DNA from: Bacilli bacterium | GTDB lineage: Bacteria; Bacillota_I; Bacilli_A; ML615J-28; CAG-698 | DNA length: 64,000 nucleotides | Direction: 5' to 3' | Assembly: GCA_017617065.1 (NCBI GenBank) | Contig: JAFZWP010000004.1 | Coordinates: 62,001 to 126,000 of the forward strand | In this document: positions 34,460 through 43,287 of the stretch, piece by piece | Numbering within the stretch: the first letter of the stretch is position 1 | Layout of the letters: every line of letters starts with the position of its first letter | Position numbers and translations under genes: made by a program | The notes under the pieces: generated by a model | Told to the model about the DNA's origin: nothing | What the model saw: only the letters and a program-made list of their open reading frames with translations | The model's database searches: none

Positions 34460-36916
34460 ATGTCAATTAAGAAGCATTTACATGTTAATGAACTTGATTG
34501 CCCTAAATGTGCAGAAATAATAATTGAAAGTCTTGAAGCATTTGATTTTATTCAAGAAGTAAATATCAATTATGATACAAAAGATATTATTATTACAAGT
34601 AATGAAGAATTAACTGAAGAACAAACACAAATGGTTTTAAAAGCATGTTTATTAGAAGGACACTGTGCTGATCATGAATTTAATCATTTACAAGATGTGG
34701 TGACCGAAGAATATCATTTTGAAGATATAGATTGTGCAAATTGTGCTGCTAAAGTTGAAAGAGCATTAAATAAAGATGAAGATATCTTGAATGCTAAAGT
34801 AAATTTTATTAACAAAAAGATTATTATTACCCATATGAACAACGTAGAAGTATATGATGTTGTTAGTAAAATTGTAGGTAGAGTAGAACATGGTGCTACA
34901 ATCTCTAAAATTGAAGAAGATAATGATCACGATCATGGCCATGATCATCACGAACATCACCACCATCATCACCATCATCATGAATGTGAATGTGATAAAT
35001 GTAGTATTGATCACGATCACGAACATGAAGAATTAAATATTATTAAAAATAAGAAACTTAAAAAGATTATAAGATTAATATTGTTAATCATTGGTGTAAT
35101 ATGTTTCTTAACTGCACATATTTTAGAACAATTCGATGTAGAAGGCACAGAAATTATAAGAATTGTTCTTGCGCTTGTTGGTTATGTATTTATTGGATAC
35201 GATATTATTATTAAAGCAGTATTATCAATAATCCATGGTGATATCTTTAATGAAAATACTTTAATGTTACTAGCTAGTGTAGGTGCATTATCTATCAAAG
35301 AATTCTTTGAGGGAACAATGGTCTTATTATTATATAAGATAGGGGAATTCTTCCAAGATAGAGCTACTGAAAATTCTAAAAATGCCATTAAACAACTTAT
35401 GGAAATTAGAGTTGATACTGTAATGTTATCAAATGGCACTGTTAAGAATGTTAAGGAAGTAAATGTTGGGGAAATTATATCAATTAGAGTTGGTGAAAGA
35501 ATACCACTTGATGGTGTAATTAAAACTGGTGATACTAGCCTAGATATGAAGACTTTAACTGGAGAATCAATGCCAACTTATGTAAGTGAAGGTGAAGAGA
35601 TTTTATCTGGATCAATTAATTTAAGTAAAGTCATTGAAGTTGAAGTTACTAAAAAAGATAGCGAATCTACATTAACAAAAGTAAGAAAATTAGTAGAAGA
35701 AGCAAATAATAAAAAGAGTAAAACTGAACAGTTTATTACTAAATTTGCAAGAATTTATACTCCAGTGATTTTATTAATTGCCGTTATTGTATTCTTAGTA
35801 CAATTTTTGATTGTGAAAGAGGGTATTGTAGATACACTAAATAATGTATTTACAATTCTAGTAATATCTTGTCCTTGTGCATTAGTAATATCAATTCCTT
35901 TAGCATATTTTGCGGGAATTGGAGCATGTAGTGCTAATGGCATACTAGTTAAAGGTGGTAATTACTTAGAAGCTTTAAATAAAGCTGAATATTTTGCTTT
36001 TGATAAAACTGGTACTATTACAAAAGGTAACTTTAAAGTCAGTGAAGTAAATCCATTAAATGGTATGAGCAAGGATGAAATGATTGAAATAGTAGCTAAA
36101 GCAGAACAATATTCACTTCATCCAATTGCTAAATCAATTGAAGAATGTTATGGTAAACCAATTAATGATGAAAACTTACTAGCTGAAGAATATTCTGGAG
36201 CTGGAGTTAAAGTTAAAATTGATAATAAAGTAGTTTTAGTTGGTAATGAAAACTTGATGAATCAATTTAATATTGAATTTAATAAAACTAATGCTATTGG
36301 TACAATTCTCTATTTAGCAATTGATAATTTATATTATGGCTATATCGTAATATCTGATGAGATTAAAGCTGAAGCAAAAGATGTAATTACAGCTTTAAAT
36401 GTTAAAGAGATTATAACTATAATGTTAACTGGTGATAAAGAAGAAGTTGCTAATAATATTGCTAGCAAAGCAAACTTCAAAGAATATAAAGCTAAATTAC
36501 TTCCTGAAGATAAATATAATTATTTAAAAGAATTAAAAGATAAAAAAGATGGAAATGTAATTTATGTAGGTGATGGAATTAATGATGCGCCTGCACTAAC
36601 TTTGGCTGATGTTGGTATTGCTATGGGTGGAGTTGGTAGTGATAGCGCTAAAGAATGCGCTGACATTGTTATTATGAATGATGATTTAAATAAGATTAAT
36701 AAAGCAATGGATATATCAAAATTCACTAGAAAGATAATAATAGAAAATGTAACATTCATATTATTAATCAAAGTTGCAGCATTATTAGTAGGCGCAATTC
36801 CGGCTTTAAGTTTAGGTAAGTTCGGAATGATATTTGCTATATTTGCAGATGTTGGTGTATGCTTATTAGCTATATTAAACGTTTTAAGGATTATGAAATT
36901 TAAAAAGAACAAATAA
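34460..36916 (+). CDS. heavy-metal P1B-type ATPase (Zn/Cd/Pb-type)
   Basis: An 818-residue metal-exporting ATPase. Two N-terminal metal-binding domains (LDCPKCAE at about 13, IDCANCAAK at about 91) are followed by a His-rich stretch at about 155-192. Then come membrane helices, the TGES actuator loop, CPC in SCPCALVISIP, phosphorylation site DKTGTITKGN, SLHPIAKSI and GDGINDAPA. The CPC motif and His-rich loop favour Zn/Cd/Pb efflux (CadA/ZntA) over Cu. It appears co-transcribed with trmK-nif3; no metalloregulator is adjacent. Confidence 0.93.
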   Translation: MSIKKHLHVNELDCPKCAEIIIESLEAFDFIQEVNINYDTKDIIITSNEELTEEQTQMVLKACLLEGHCADHEFNHLQDVVTEEYHFEDIDCANCAAKVERALNKDEDILNAKVNFINKKIIITHMNNVEVYDVVSKIVGRVEHGATISKIEEDNDHDHGHDHHEHHHHHHHHHECECDKCSIDHDHEHEELNIIKNKKLKKIIRLILLIIGVICFLTAHILEQFDVEGTEIIRIVLALVGYVFIGYDIIIKAVLSIIHGDIFNENTLMLLASVGALSIKEFFEGTMVLLLYKIGEFFQDRATENSKNAIKQLMEIRVDTVMLSNGTVKNVKEVNVGEIISIRVGERIPLDGVIKTGDTSLDMKTLTGESMPTYVSEGEEILSGSINLSKVIEVEVTKKDSESTLTKVRKLVEEANNKKSKTEQFITKFARIYTPVILLIAVIVFLVQFLIVKEGIVDTLNNVFTILVISCPCALVISIPLAYFAGIGACSANGILVKGGNYLEALNKAEYFAFDKTGTITKGNFKVSEVNPLNGMSKDEMIEIVAKAEQYSLHPIAKSIEECYGKPINDENLLAEEYSGAGVKVKIDNKVVLVGNENLMNQFNIEFNKTNAIGTILYLAIDNLYYGYIVISDEIKAEAKDVITALNVKEIITIMLTGDKEEVANNIASKANFKEYKAKLLPEDKYNYLKELKDKKDGNVIYVGDGINDAPALTLADVGIAMGGVGSDSAKECADIVIMNDDLNKINKAMDISKFTRKIIIENVTFILLIKVAALLVGAIPALSLGKFGMIFAIFADVGVCLLAILNVLRIMKFKKNK

Positions 36917-36922
36917 AAAAAG

Positions 36923-36948
36923 AAAAAGCCCTCACACGAGGGCTTTTT
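36923..36948. terminator. bidirectional intrinsic terminator
   Basis: AAAAAGCCCTC (36923-36933) and GAGGGCTTTTT (36938-36948) pair around ACAC. The A and T flanks allow use by the P-type ATPase operon on the plus strand and by the toxin gene on the minus strand. Confidence 0.92.
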
Positions 36949-37354
36949 AACATTTCATAAAGTCAAATGGTGTCATTATAGTATTAGTAGAATTAGTAAA
37001 GTCTAATGTGTTTCTAGTTAAGATTACATCAGCATTTACATTTGTTGCTACAGCATCTACAACAGCATCTTCAAAATCAACGAGTTTCGAATAGAATGCA
37101 GTGTATATGCATTCGTCGTTCACTTCAGCAAACGTAGCAATTTCTGCTATTTTCTTTAATCCATCTAATGCAATGCTACGACTGCCGGTTTGTTTTCTTA
37201 TAATGTAATAAATATCAGTAGCAGAAGATGCAGATATAAAAAGCCGATCTCCGTTATCAATTGCTTTTTTTATGCACGACAACGAATCTTCTATATAATC
37301 TTTTCTTTCTAATAAAATATCTAGAACAATATTAGTATCAATTAGAACTTTCAT
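36947..37354 (-). CDS. PIN-domain toxin, VapC-like
   Basis: A 135-residue PIN-domain RNase, the likely toxin of a toxin-antitoxin pair. Acidic residues of the active site are seen in VLIDTNIVLDIL, in DFEDAVVDAVA and in ILTRNTLDF. The start overlaps the antitoxin by 4 bp, the usual antitoxin-first order. It seems intact. The RNA target cannot be predicted. Confidence 0.88.
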   Translation of the reverse strand: MKVLIDTNIVLDILLERKDYIEDSLSCIKKAIDNGDRLFISASSATDIYYIIRKQTGSRSIALDGLKKIAEIATFAEVNDECIYTAFYSKLVDFEDAVVDAVATNVNADVILTRNTLDFTNSTNTIMTPFDFMKC

Positions 37355-37572
37355 TGGCGAGATAACCTTTCAGATTTAATTTGATCTAGATTAGCGTCGC
37401 CATTACCTTTTGCAATACCAATCAAACTATTTAAAATATCTAATTTATCTTGGCTATGTTGAGTAACTTTCGCAATAGGTTTTCCATTCTTTGTAATAAT
37501 AATATCTTCGTTAATTACTAGATCTAAATATTTACCAAAGTTTGTTTTGAATTCTGTAGCAGTTATAACCAT
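37351..37572 (-). CDS. antitoxin, Phd/YefM family
   Basis: A 73-residue DNA-binding antitoxin. The start at 37572 follows GAAGGAG; an upstream ATG (37593) reads through that site. TATEFKTNFGKYLDLV and DIIITKNGKPIAKVTQ are Phd/YefM family blocks; the C-terminal tail should cover the toxin active site. Phd-type antitoxin with a PIN toxin is a common mixed pairing. It probably represses its own promoter; see the operator. Confidence 0.88.
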   Translation of the reverse strand: MVITATEFKTNFGKYLDLVINEDIIITKNGKPIAKVTQHSQDKLDILNSLIGIAKGNGDANLDQIKSERLSRQ

Positions 37573-37599
37573 TTTTACTATACTCCTTCTCATATTTCA

Positions 37600-37627
37600 A
37601 TTATAACACGAATCGCTCACATGTCAA
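37600..37627 (-). promoter_or_regulatory. promoter of the toxin-antitoxin pair
   Basis: On the minus strand: -35 TTGACA (37622-37627), 16-bp spacer, -10 TATAAT (37600-37605). It is near-consensus and thus strong unless repressed. Confidence 0.88.
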
Positions 37628-37648
37628 TAAATTTGTTCGATTGTTTAT

Positions 37649-37664
37649 AAAATCGCACGATTTT
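37649..37664. promoter_or_regulatory. candidate operator palindrome of the toxin-antitoxin promoter
   Basis: AAAATCG-CA-CGATTTT is a perfect 7+7 palindrome lying about 21 bp upstream of the -35. ATCG-like half-sites recur in the spacer and near 37636, as expected for cooperative antitoxin binding. The assignment is inference. Confidence 0.5.
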
Positions 37665-37707
37665 AAAAGAGTATTATATTAAATAAAAAGGTTTTTTATA
37701 AAAATAA

Positions 37708-37730
37708 AAATCTCGCTTAATGCGAGATTT
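37708..37730 (-). terminator. intrinsic terminator of the ferredoxin gene
   Basis: AAATCTCGC (37708-37716) and GCGAGATTT (37722-37730) pair around TTAAT. On the minus strand a T-rich stretch follows. Confidence 0.85.
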
Positions 37731-37737
37731 AAAAAAA

Positions 37738-37908
37738 TTATTCTTCTTCAATAGCATCAGCTGGACATGCAGCTTCGCAAGCACCACAATCGATACATAC
37801 ATCTGGATCGATTACACATACATCACCGTTTTCAGAAATAGCATCTACTGGACATTCACCTTTGCAAGTGCAGCATCCAACACAACGATCAGTAATTTTT
37901 CTTGGCAT
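37738..37908 (-). CDS. 2[4Fe-4S] ferredoxin
   Basis: A 56-residue protein, short but complete. It has two cluster motifs: CVGCCTCKGECP near the N-terminus and CIDCGACEAACP in the second half, each followed by DAI. AGGAGG lies 6 bp before the ATG. It has its own promoter and terminator, so it is a monocistronic clostridial-type ferredoxin serving anaerobic electron transfer, possibly for the Fe-S oxidoreductase at 48.6 kb. A frame on the opposite strand here is only its shadow. Confidence 0.95.
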   Translation of the reverse strand: MPRKITDRCVGCCTCKGECPVDAISENGDVCVIDPDVCIDCGACEAACPADAIEEE

Positions 37909-37939
37909 AATTTTTCCTCCTAAATATATTTACATATCC

Positions 37940-37968
37940 ATTTTACCATTTATGAATATAAAAGTAAA
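37940..37968 (-). promoter_or_regulatory. promoter of the ferredoxin gene
   Basis: On the minus strand: -35 TTTACT (37963-37968), 17-bp spacer ending TGG, -10 TAAAAT (37940-37945). Confidence 0.75.
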
Positions 37969-37994
37969 TTGTTTTAAATAAATAATTGTTTAAG

Positions 37995-38023
37995 TTGAGT
38001 AATTAATAAATTTATTGTATAAT
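37995..38023 (+). promoter_or_regulatory. promoter of the YneF-like gene
   Basis: -35 TTGAGT (37995-38000), 17-bp spacer, -10 TATAAT (38018-38023). It is divergent from the ferredoxin promoter. Confidence 0.82.
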
Positions 38024-38046
38024 GGTTATATATAGAGGTGATAAAT

Positions 38047-38268
38047 ATGATTCAATGGTGGTTAGCATTAATTATTGGTGTTGTAGCATTACTTATTGGT
38101 GGAGTAGCTGGATTCTTTATTTCAAGAAAAGCATTCCAAAACTACTTAGAAAAACACCCACCAGTAAATGAAAAAATGATTAGAGCTATGATGCAACAAA
38201 TGGGAAGAACTCCATCTGAAAAGCAAGTTCGTCAAATCATGGCTTCAATGCAACAAAACAAACAATAA
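38047..38268 (+). CDS. YneF-like (UPF0154) small membrane protein
   Basis: A 73-residue protein with one N-terminal membrane helix (residues 4-27) and a conserved cytoplasmic tail ([20 protein letters not shown] and [14 protein letters not shown]) typical of the UPF0154/YneF family of Firmicutes and Mollicutes. Function not known. The ATG at 38047 follows AGAGGTG. Confidence 0.9.
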   Translation: MIQWWLALIIGVVALLIGGVAGFFISRKAFQNYLEKHPPVNEKMIRAMMQQMGRTPSEKQVRQIMASMQQNKQ

Positions 38269-38276
38269 ATAAAAAT

Positions 38277-38306
38277 ATAGGCGTTAATTTCACGCCTATT
38301 TTTTAT
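38277..38306. terminator. terminator between the convergent YneF-like and glgB genes
   Basis: ATAGGCGT (38277-38284) and ACGCCTAT (38292-38299) pair around a 7-base loop; T-run on the plus strand, A-run upstream for the minus strand. Confidence 0.87.
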
Positions 38307-40288
38307 TTATTATATAAATGTTCTGGACATAAGACGATACATGATCTAGAAGGTAGATATAATCTTACGAAGTTACCATCCCTACCTGGTAAAAATGCAC
38401 TTAGAGTATCTCTATTAACTCGAGCATATCCTCCATAATGTGAATCGTCACTAGAGAATAAAACATGATAATCTTCTCCAAATCCTACTGGAATTGTATA
38501 ATCGTGATAATCATTTGTAGGGGAGAAGTTGAATACAAATACAAGTTCGCCTCTTTCAAATGCGATTACTTTATCATCATCGTGTAACCATTTTAAATAC
38601 GGATAATCTTGGTCTAGAATATGATAATACTTAGCAGTATGAATAATATCATGATCAAAATTATATAAGAATTGGTATTTTAAGTCTGGGTTATAAAGTA
38701 GACTCCATTGACGACGGCAGTAGTGAAAACTATTATTGTTTCCAGGCCTTGGAAAATCAATCCATTCAGGATGACCAAATTCATTGCCCATAAAATTTAG
38801 ATAACCATTGCCACCAGCAGCCAGCGTGAGAAGACGAAGCATTTTATGTAAGGCAATTGCTCTATCAATTACTGGAGTGTGGCAATCTTTAGTCATTTGA
38901 TCATACATTGCTGCATCAGCAAAGCGGAATATCATTGTTTTATCACCAACTAATGCTTGGTCATGACTTTCTACATACGCAATAGTTTTCGCATTTCTAA
39001 ATGTTAATTCGCGCCATATATAATCTAGATTCCAGTTTTGATCAGGACATTCTTTTGCAAGTTTGATCCACATATCAGGTATACCCATACCTAAACGGTA
39101 ATCAAAACCAATTCCACCACTAGAAATTGATTCACACATTCCTGGCATTCCACTCATATCTTCTGCGATAGTTAGTGCATCAGGTTTAACTTTACGAATT
39201 AATTCATTAGCAAGTTGTAAATATGTGATAGCTTGAATATCCGTATTCATTGTGAAATACATACCAAGATTAGAAAAATTAGAGCCTAATCCATGATCAT
39301 GATATAGCATTGATGTTACACCATCAAATCTAAATCCATCAAAATGATATTCTTCAAGCCAGAATTTCAAATTACTTAATAAAAAATGTAAGACTTCTGG
39401 TTTGTCATAATCAAATAATTTAGTGCCCCAAGCAGGATGATCACCTTCAGGCCCAGCATGGAAGAACTGATAATCAGTCCCATCAAATAAATTAATACCT
39501 TCTAATGTGTTACCTACCGCATGTGAGTGAACTACATCAAGTAATACTCTAATCCCCATACCATGGGCTTTATCAACTAGATATTTTAAATCATTAGGAT
39601 AACCAAATCTAGAAGAAGCAGCGTAAAAACTACTTACTTGATATCCAAAAGATCCATAATATGGATGTTCCATAACAGCCATTAATTGGATTGTATTATA
39701 GCCATTATCTAAAACATGAGGTAATACGTTATCCGCAAATTCACGATAAGTGGCGATTTTGCCAAATTCAGAACTCATCCCTACATGTGCTTCGTAAATT
39801 AGAGGAGCCTCATTTGAAGAAAAGCCATCATTTTGCCAATCATATTCTTCATCATCCCATACTTCACAGCACCAACTTTGAGTTATCCAATCTTGAGTAA
39901 CACGACGAGCAAATAGTGGAATATGTTGAGTAATTCTATCTTTATTTTGTACAAACGTTACGACTTTACTACCAAACTTAAGAGTATCACCAGGCAGACT
40001 TACTTCCCAGTTACCATTATCGAGTTTAGTTAGCGGAGTAGCTGTTTGAGTCCAGTTATTAAAATCACCAGCTAGATAGACTGCATCAGCTGCAGGAGCC
40101 CATTCACGATAAATCCAACCATTTTTAGTTTTATGAAAGCCATAAAATTTGTGAGCATTAGCAAATTCTTTTAATGATTTACTATTTTTTAATAGTTGAT
40201 CTTTTTTAGTTTTGTATCTATCCATTCTTAGATTGATATCAGATTCAAATGGTTTTAATTCTGGAAATTTCTTTAATATTTTATACAT
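38303..40288 (-). CDS. glgB: 1,4-alpha-glucan branching enzyme
   Basis: A 661-residue GH13 enzyme forming alpha-1,6 branches in glycogen-like polymers. An N-terminal CBM48-like domain (YREWAPAADAVYLAGDFNNW) precedes the (beta/alpha)8 barrel with DVVHSHAVGN, nucleophile Asp in FDGFRFDGVTSM, acid Glu in AEDMSGMP, and ESHDQALVGDK. The sequence resembles the eukaryote-like branching enzymes. AGGAGA precedes the start. No other glycogen gene (glgA, glgC, glgP) is in the window, so its partners must be elsewhere. Confidence 0.94.
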   Translation of the reverse strand: MYKILKKFPELKPFESDINLRMDRYKTKKDQLLKNSKSLKEFANAHKFYGFHKTKNGWIYREWAPAADAVYLAGDFNNWTQTATPLTKLDNGNWEVSLPGDTLKFGSKVVTFVQNKDRITQHIPLFARRVTQDWITQSWCCEVWDDEEYDWQNDGFSSNEAPLIYEAHVGMSSEFGKIATYREFADNVLPHVLDNGYNTIQLMAVMEHPYYGSFGYQVSSFYAASSRFGYPNDLKYLVDKAHGMGIRVLLDVVHSHAVGNTLEGINLFDGTDYQFFHAGPEGDHPAWGTKLFDYDKPEVLHFLLSNLKFWLEEYHFDGFRFDGVTSMLYHDHGLGSNFSNLGMYFTMNTDIQAITYLQLANELIRKVKPDALTIAEDMSGMPGMCESISSGGIGFDYRLGMGIPDMWIKLAKECPDQNWNLDYIWRELTFRNAKTIAYVESHDQALVGDKTMIFRFADAAMYDQMTKDCHTPVIDRAIALHKMLRLLTLAAGGNGYLNFMGNEFGHPEWIDFPRPGNNNSFHYCRRQWSLLYNPDLKYQFLYNFDHDIIHTAKYYHILDQDYPYLKWLHDDDKVIAFERGELVFVFNFSPTNDYHDYTIPVGFGEDYHVLFSSDDSHYGGYARVNRDTLSAFLPGRDGNFVRLYLPSRSCIVLCPEHLYNK

Positions 40289-40309
40289 ATTATTTCTCCT
40301 ATATATTTC

Positions 40310-40338
40310 ATTCTATCACGCTTATAACATTTAAACAA
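40310..40338 (-). promoter_or_regulatory. promoter of glgB
   Basis: On the minus strand: -35 TTGTTT (40333-40338), 17-bp spacer, -10 TAGAAT (40310-40315). Confidence 0.75.
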
Positions 40339-40389
40339 GACAAAAACCCTTGTGTAAAGCGATTATATATAAATATATGGTAAAATTAA

Positions 40390-40416
40390 AAATCTCGCTT
40401 TCTAAGAGCGAGATTT
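40390..40416 (-). terminator. intrinsic terminator of plsY
   Basis: AAATCTCGCT (40390-40399) and AGCGAGATTT (40407-40416) pair; the stop codon of plsY is in the loop. On the minus strand T-rich sequence follows. Confidence 0.85.
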
Positions 40417-41067
40417 CTTAGTTAAGAAACCAACTTTACTTTCAGTCCCCATAAATAATCTTTCTATATTTTTAGTGTGTTTAATCCAAACTACACAAGT
40501 TATTAAACATATACCGATTAGAAAATACATATTAAATGGTGTAGTTTGATTATTCCAGAAATAACCATTATGATATACAACTAATACAAATGATAATACT
40601 GATGCTAATAAACTAGCACTCAAAGATCCTACTGATACCATCTTTGATATAAACATCATTAAGAAGAAGAAGGCAAAACATACCAAAAATAATAATGGTG
40701 CATAACCTAATATCATTCCTGACCCAGTTGCTACCGCTTTACCACCTTTAAATCCTAAATAAATAGAAAATGTGTGGCCTAGGCATGCTATAACTCCATA
40801 GAGCAAAGGACTTAAAATCATATATGTAGATGGAATTACCCCAAATCTAAATAGTGCCACAAACAATGCGCCTTTTCCCATGTCACATGCATATGTTAAG
40901 ATAGCATATTTTTGGCCTAAGACTCTACCAGTATTAGTGGTACCAATATTATGAGAGCCATGTTCTCTAATATCTATTCCTTTAAATAGCCCAAATAATA
41001 AACCAAATGGAATACTACCAATAAGGTAAGTTAATATTACAAAGAAGATTTTTAATACTATATTCAT
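40402..41067 (-). CDS. plsY: glycerol-3-phosphate acyltransferase PlsY
   Basis: A 221-residue membrane enzyme using acyl-phosphate to acylate glycerol-3-phosphate, the first step of phospholipid synthesis. The start at 41067 follows AAGAGG; a longer frame begins upstream but has no site and spans the -10 box. The motifs GSIPFGLLFG, GSHNIGTTNTGRVLG and FKGGKAVATGSG are the three PlsY signatures. It lies divergent to parE, an order also known in Bacillus and Staphylococcus. Confidence 0.95.
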   Translation of the reverse strand: MNIVLKIFFVILTYLIGSIPFGLLFGLFKGIDIREHGSHNIGTTNTGRVLGQKYAILTYACDMGKGALFVALFRFGVIPSTYMILSPLLYGVIACLGHTFSIYLGFKGGKAVATGSGMILGYAPLLFLVCFAFFFLMMFISKMVSVGSLSASLLASVLSFVLVVYHNGYFWNNQTTPFNMYFLIGICLITCVVWIKHTKNIERLFMGTESKVGFLTKKSRS

Positions 41068-41089
41068 ATTAACCTCTTGATATATAACA

Positions 41090-41118
41090 ATTATAAATAA
41101 AATAATAATTATTATCAA
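41090..41118 (-). promoter_or_regulatory. promoter of plsY
   Basis: On the minus strand: -35 TTGATA (41113-41118), 17-bp spacer, -10 TATAAT (41090-41095). Confidence 0.85.
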
Positions 41119-41252
41119 GGAAAAGAAGAATAATATAGTTAAAATGTGACTATTTAATAGGAAATATTAATAAAAAAATATAGATTTTTATAAATGTAAT
41201 TAAATATATTCATTTTATACAAATGGCTATATTTAATTATTTTTTAAATAAG

Positions 41253-41281
41253 TTGTTTACTTTTTAAAAATATGCTATAAT
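41253..41281 (+). promoter_or_regulatory. promoter of parE-parC
   Basis: -35 TTGTTT (41253-41258), 17-bp spacer, -10 TATAAT (41276-41281). The rest of the plsY-parE gap (41119-41252) is AT-rich with no other feature seen. Confidence 0.82.
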
Positions 41282-41334
41282 GGATATATGAATAAATTAA
41301 ATAATATTCAAAAAACGTATTAAAGGAGTAGATT

Positions 41335-43287
41335 ATGGCAGAAGTTAAGAAGAATACTTACAGTGAAGACTCCATTCAAGTCTTACAAGGATTAGAAGCT
41401 GTTAGAAAAAGACCTGGTATGTATATTGGGTCGACTGATTCAAAGGGTTTACACCATTTGATTTGGGAAATTGTAGATAATAGTATTGATGAAGTATTAG
41501 CAGGCGAAGCTAATCAAATTAGAGTTACAATTCATAAAGGAAATACAGTAGAAGTTCAAGATAATGGCCGTGGTATTCCAATTGGTATGCATAAGACTGG
41601 CGTACCTACTCCTCAAGTAGTATATTGCTCACTACATGCTGGTGGAAAGTTTGATGAAAACGGAGCTTATAAAGTAAGTGGCGGACTACATGGCGTTGGA
41701 TCTAGTGTAGTTAATGCTTTAAGTGAATGGCTTGAAGTAGAAATTAATAGAGATAAAAAAGTATATATTCAAAAATATTCTGATGGTGGTAAAAAGATAG
41801 GTAAACCTACCATCACCCCATCTAATATTAAAAGAACTGGTACAACTGTTAGATTTAAACCAGATCCATCAATCTTCTCTACTACAATCATTGATTACAA
41901 ACAATGCGTTACTAGGTTTAAAGAGGCCGCTTTCTTAATTAAAGGATTAAAAATTGATTTAATCGATGAAAGAACTGGCCAATCTGATACGTTCTGTTAT
42001 CAAGATGGTATCGCAGAATACATTAGAAGTTTAAACGAAGGCAAAGTTGGTATTAACGAACCTGTTATTTTTGAAGGAAGCAGTGGAGGGATTAGCGTAG
42101 AAGTTGCTTTCCAATATACTAAAGAAACTTATAATGAAACTTTGTATTCATTTGTAAATAATATTCGTACACATGATGGTGGTACACATGAAACTGGTTT
42201 TAAAGTAGCCTTTACAAAAGCATTTAATGAATATGCCCGTAAAAAGAATCTAATTAAAGATAAAGATCCTAATTTAGAAGGTGTAGATATTCGTGAAGGT
42301 ATGACAGCAATACTATCTGTTCGTATTCCTGAAGGATTATTACAATTTGAAGGTCAAACTAAGAATAAACTTGGTACACCAGAAGCAAAGAATGCAGTAG
42401 AAGCTGTAGTTACTGAAAAACTAGGATTCTATTTAAATGAAAAAGGTGAAATAGCAACCAATCTAATTAATAATGCCATTAGAGCATTTAAAGTTAGAGA
42501 TGCCATGAGACAAGCTCGAGATGAAGCTAGAACTGTTAAAGCAAAAGTAACGAAACCTGCTAACTTAAATGGTAAACTATGTCCTCCTCAAGCAAGAAAT
42601 AATGAATTAAATGAATTATTTATTGTGGAAGGAGATTCTGCGGGCGGATCTGCTAAAACTGGTAGAGATAGAAGATTCCAAGCAATCTTGCCTTTAAGAG
42701 GTAAAGTATTAAATGCTGAACGTACTAGAGCAGAAGAAATGCTTAAAAATGAAGAAATTGTGTCATTAATTCATGCCATTGGGGCCGGATATGGAACATC
42801 ATTTAACCCTGCTCATTCTAATTATAAGAAGATTATAATTATGACTGATGCTGATGATGATGGATGTCATATTCAAATATTATTACTTACATTTTTCTTT
42901 AGATTTATGCCTTCTTTAATTAAAAGAGGTATGGTTTATATTGCATTGCCACCTCTATATAAGATTGCTAATAAGAATCAAGTTGAATATGCATGGGATG
43001 ATGATGAATTAAAAGAAAAGACTATGCATATTAAGAATTATACAATTCAAAGATTTAAAGGATTAGGTGAAATGAATCCTGATCAACTTTGGGAAACAAC
43101 AATGAATCCAGAAACTAGAATCTTAGTTAGAGTTAATATTGAAGATTTTAGTGAAGCTGATGAAAGAGTTAGCGTTTTAATGGGTGATGATGTAACACCT
43201 CGTAGAGAATGGATTGATAATAATGTTGTTTTTGAAAACGATGATAACTTTACTTTAGAGGAGGTTGATGTCGATGGCGAAGAGTAA
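41335..43287 (+). CDS. parE: DNA topoisomerase IV subunit B
   Basis: A 650-residue ATPase subunit of topoisomerase IV, which decatenates daughter chromosomes. GHKL ATPase motifs include [22 protein letters not shown] and [16 protein letters not shown]; the TOPRIM part has [29 protein letters not shown], and [31 protein letters not shown] and RDRRFQAI fit ParE rather than GyrB, as does pairing with parC. AAAGGAG precedes the ATG. It overlaps parC. Confidence 0.95.
   Translation: MAEVKKNTYSEDSIQVLQGLEAVRKRPGMYIGSTDSKGLHHLIWEIVDNSIDEVLAGEANQIRVTIHKGNTVEVQDNGRGIPIGMHKTGVPTPQVVYCSLHAGGKFDENGAYKVSGGLHGVGSSVVNALSEWLEVEINRDKKVYIQKYSDGGKKIGKPTITPSNIKRTGTTVRFKPDPSIFSTTIIDYKQCVTRFKEAAFLIKGLKIDLIDERTGQSDTFCYQDGIAEYIRSLNEGKVGINEPVIFEGSSGGISVEVAFQYTKETYNETLYSFVNNIRTHDGGTHETGFKVAFTKAFNEYARKKNLIKDKDPNLEGVDIREGMTAILSVRIPEGLLQFEGQTKNKLGTPEAKNAVEAVVTEKLGFYLNEKGEIATNLINNAIRAFKVRDAMRQARDEARTVKAKVTKPANLNGKLCPPQARNNELNELFIVEGDSAGGSAKTGRDRRFQAILPLRGKVLNAERTRAEEMLKNEEIVSLIHAIGAGYGTSFNPAHSNYKKIIIMTDADDDGCHIQILLLTFFFRFMPSLIKRGMVYIALPPLYKIANKNQVEYAWDDDELKEKTMHIKNYTIQRFKGLGEMNPDQLWETTMNPETRILVRVNIEDFSEADERVSVLMGDDVTPRREWIDNNVVFENDDNFTLEEVDVDGEE

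Noticed and set aside
34766..35026. Minus-strand Met/Val-rich hydrophobic frame
   Set aside because: Reverse complement of the His-rich CAT/CAC stretch of the P-type ATPase gives ATG/GTG runs.
37720..37923. Plus-strand open frame of 67 codons
   Set aside because: It is the exact shadow of the ferredoxin gene on the minus strand, which has paired CxxCxxCxxxCP motifs, ribosome site, promoter and terminator.
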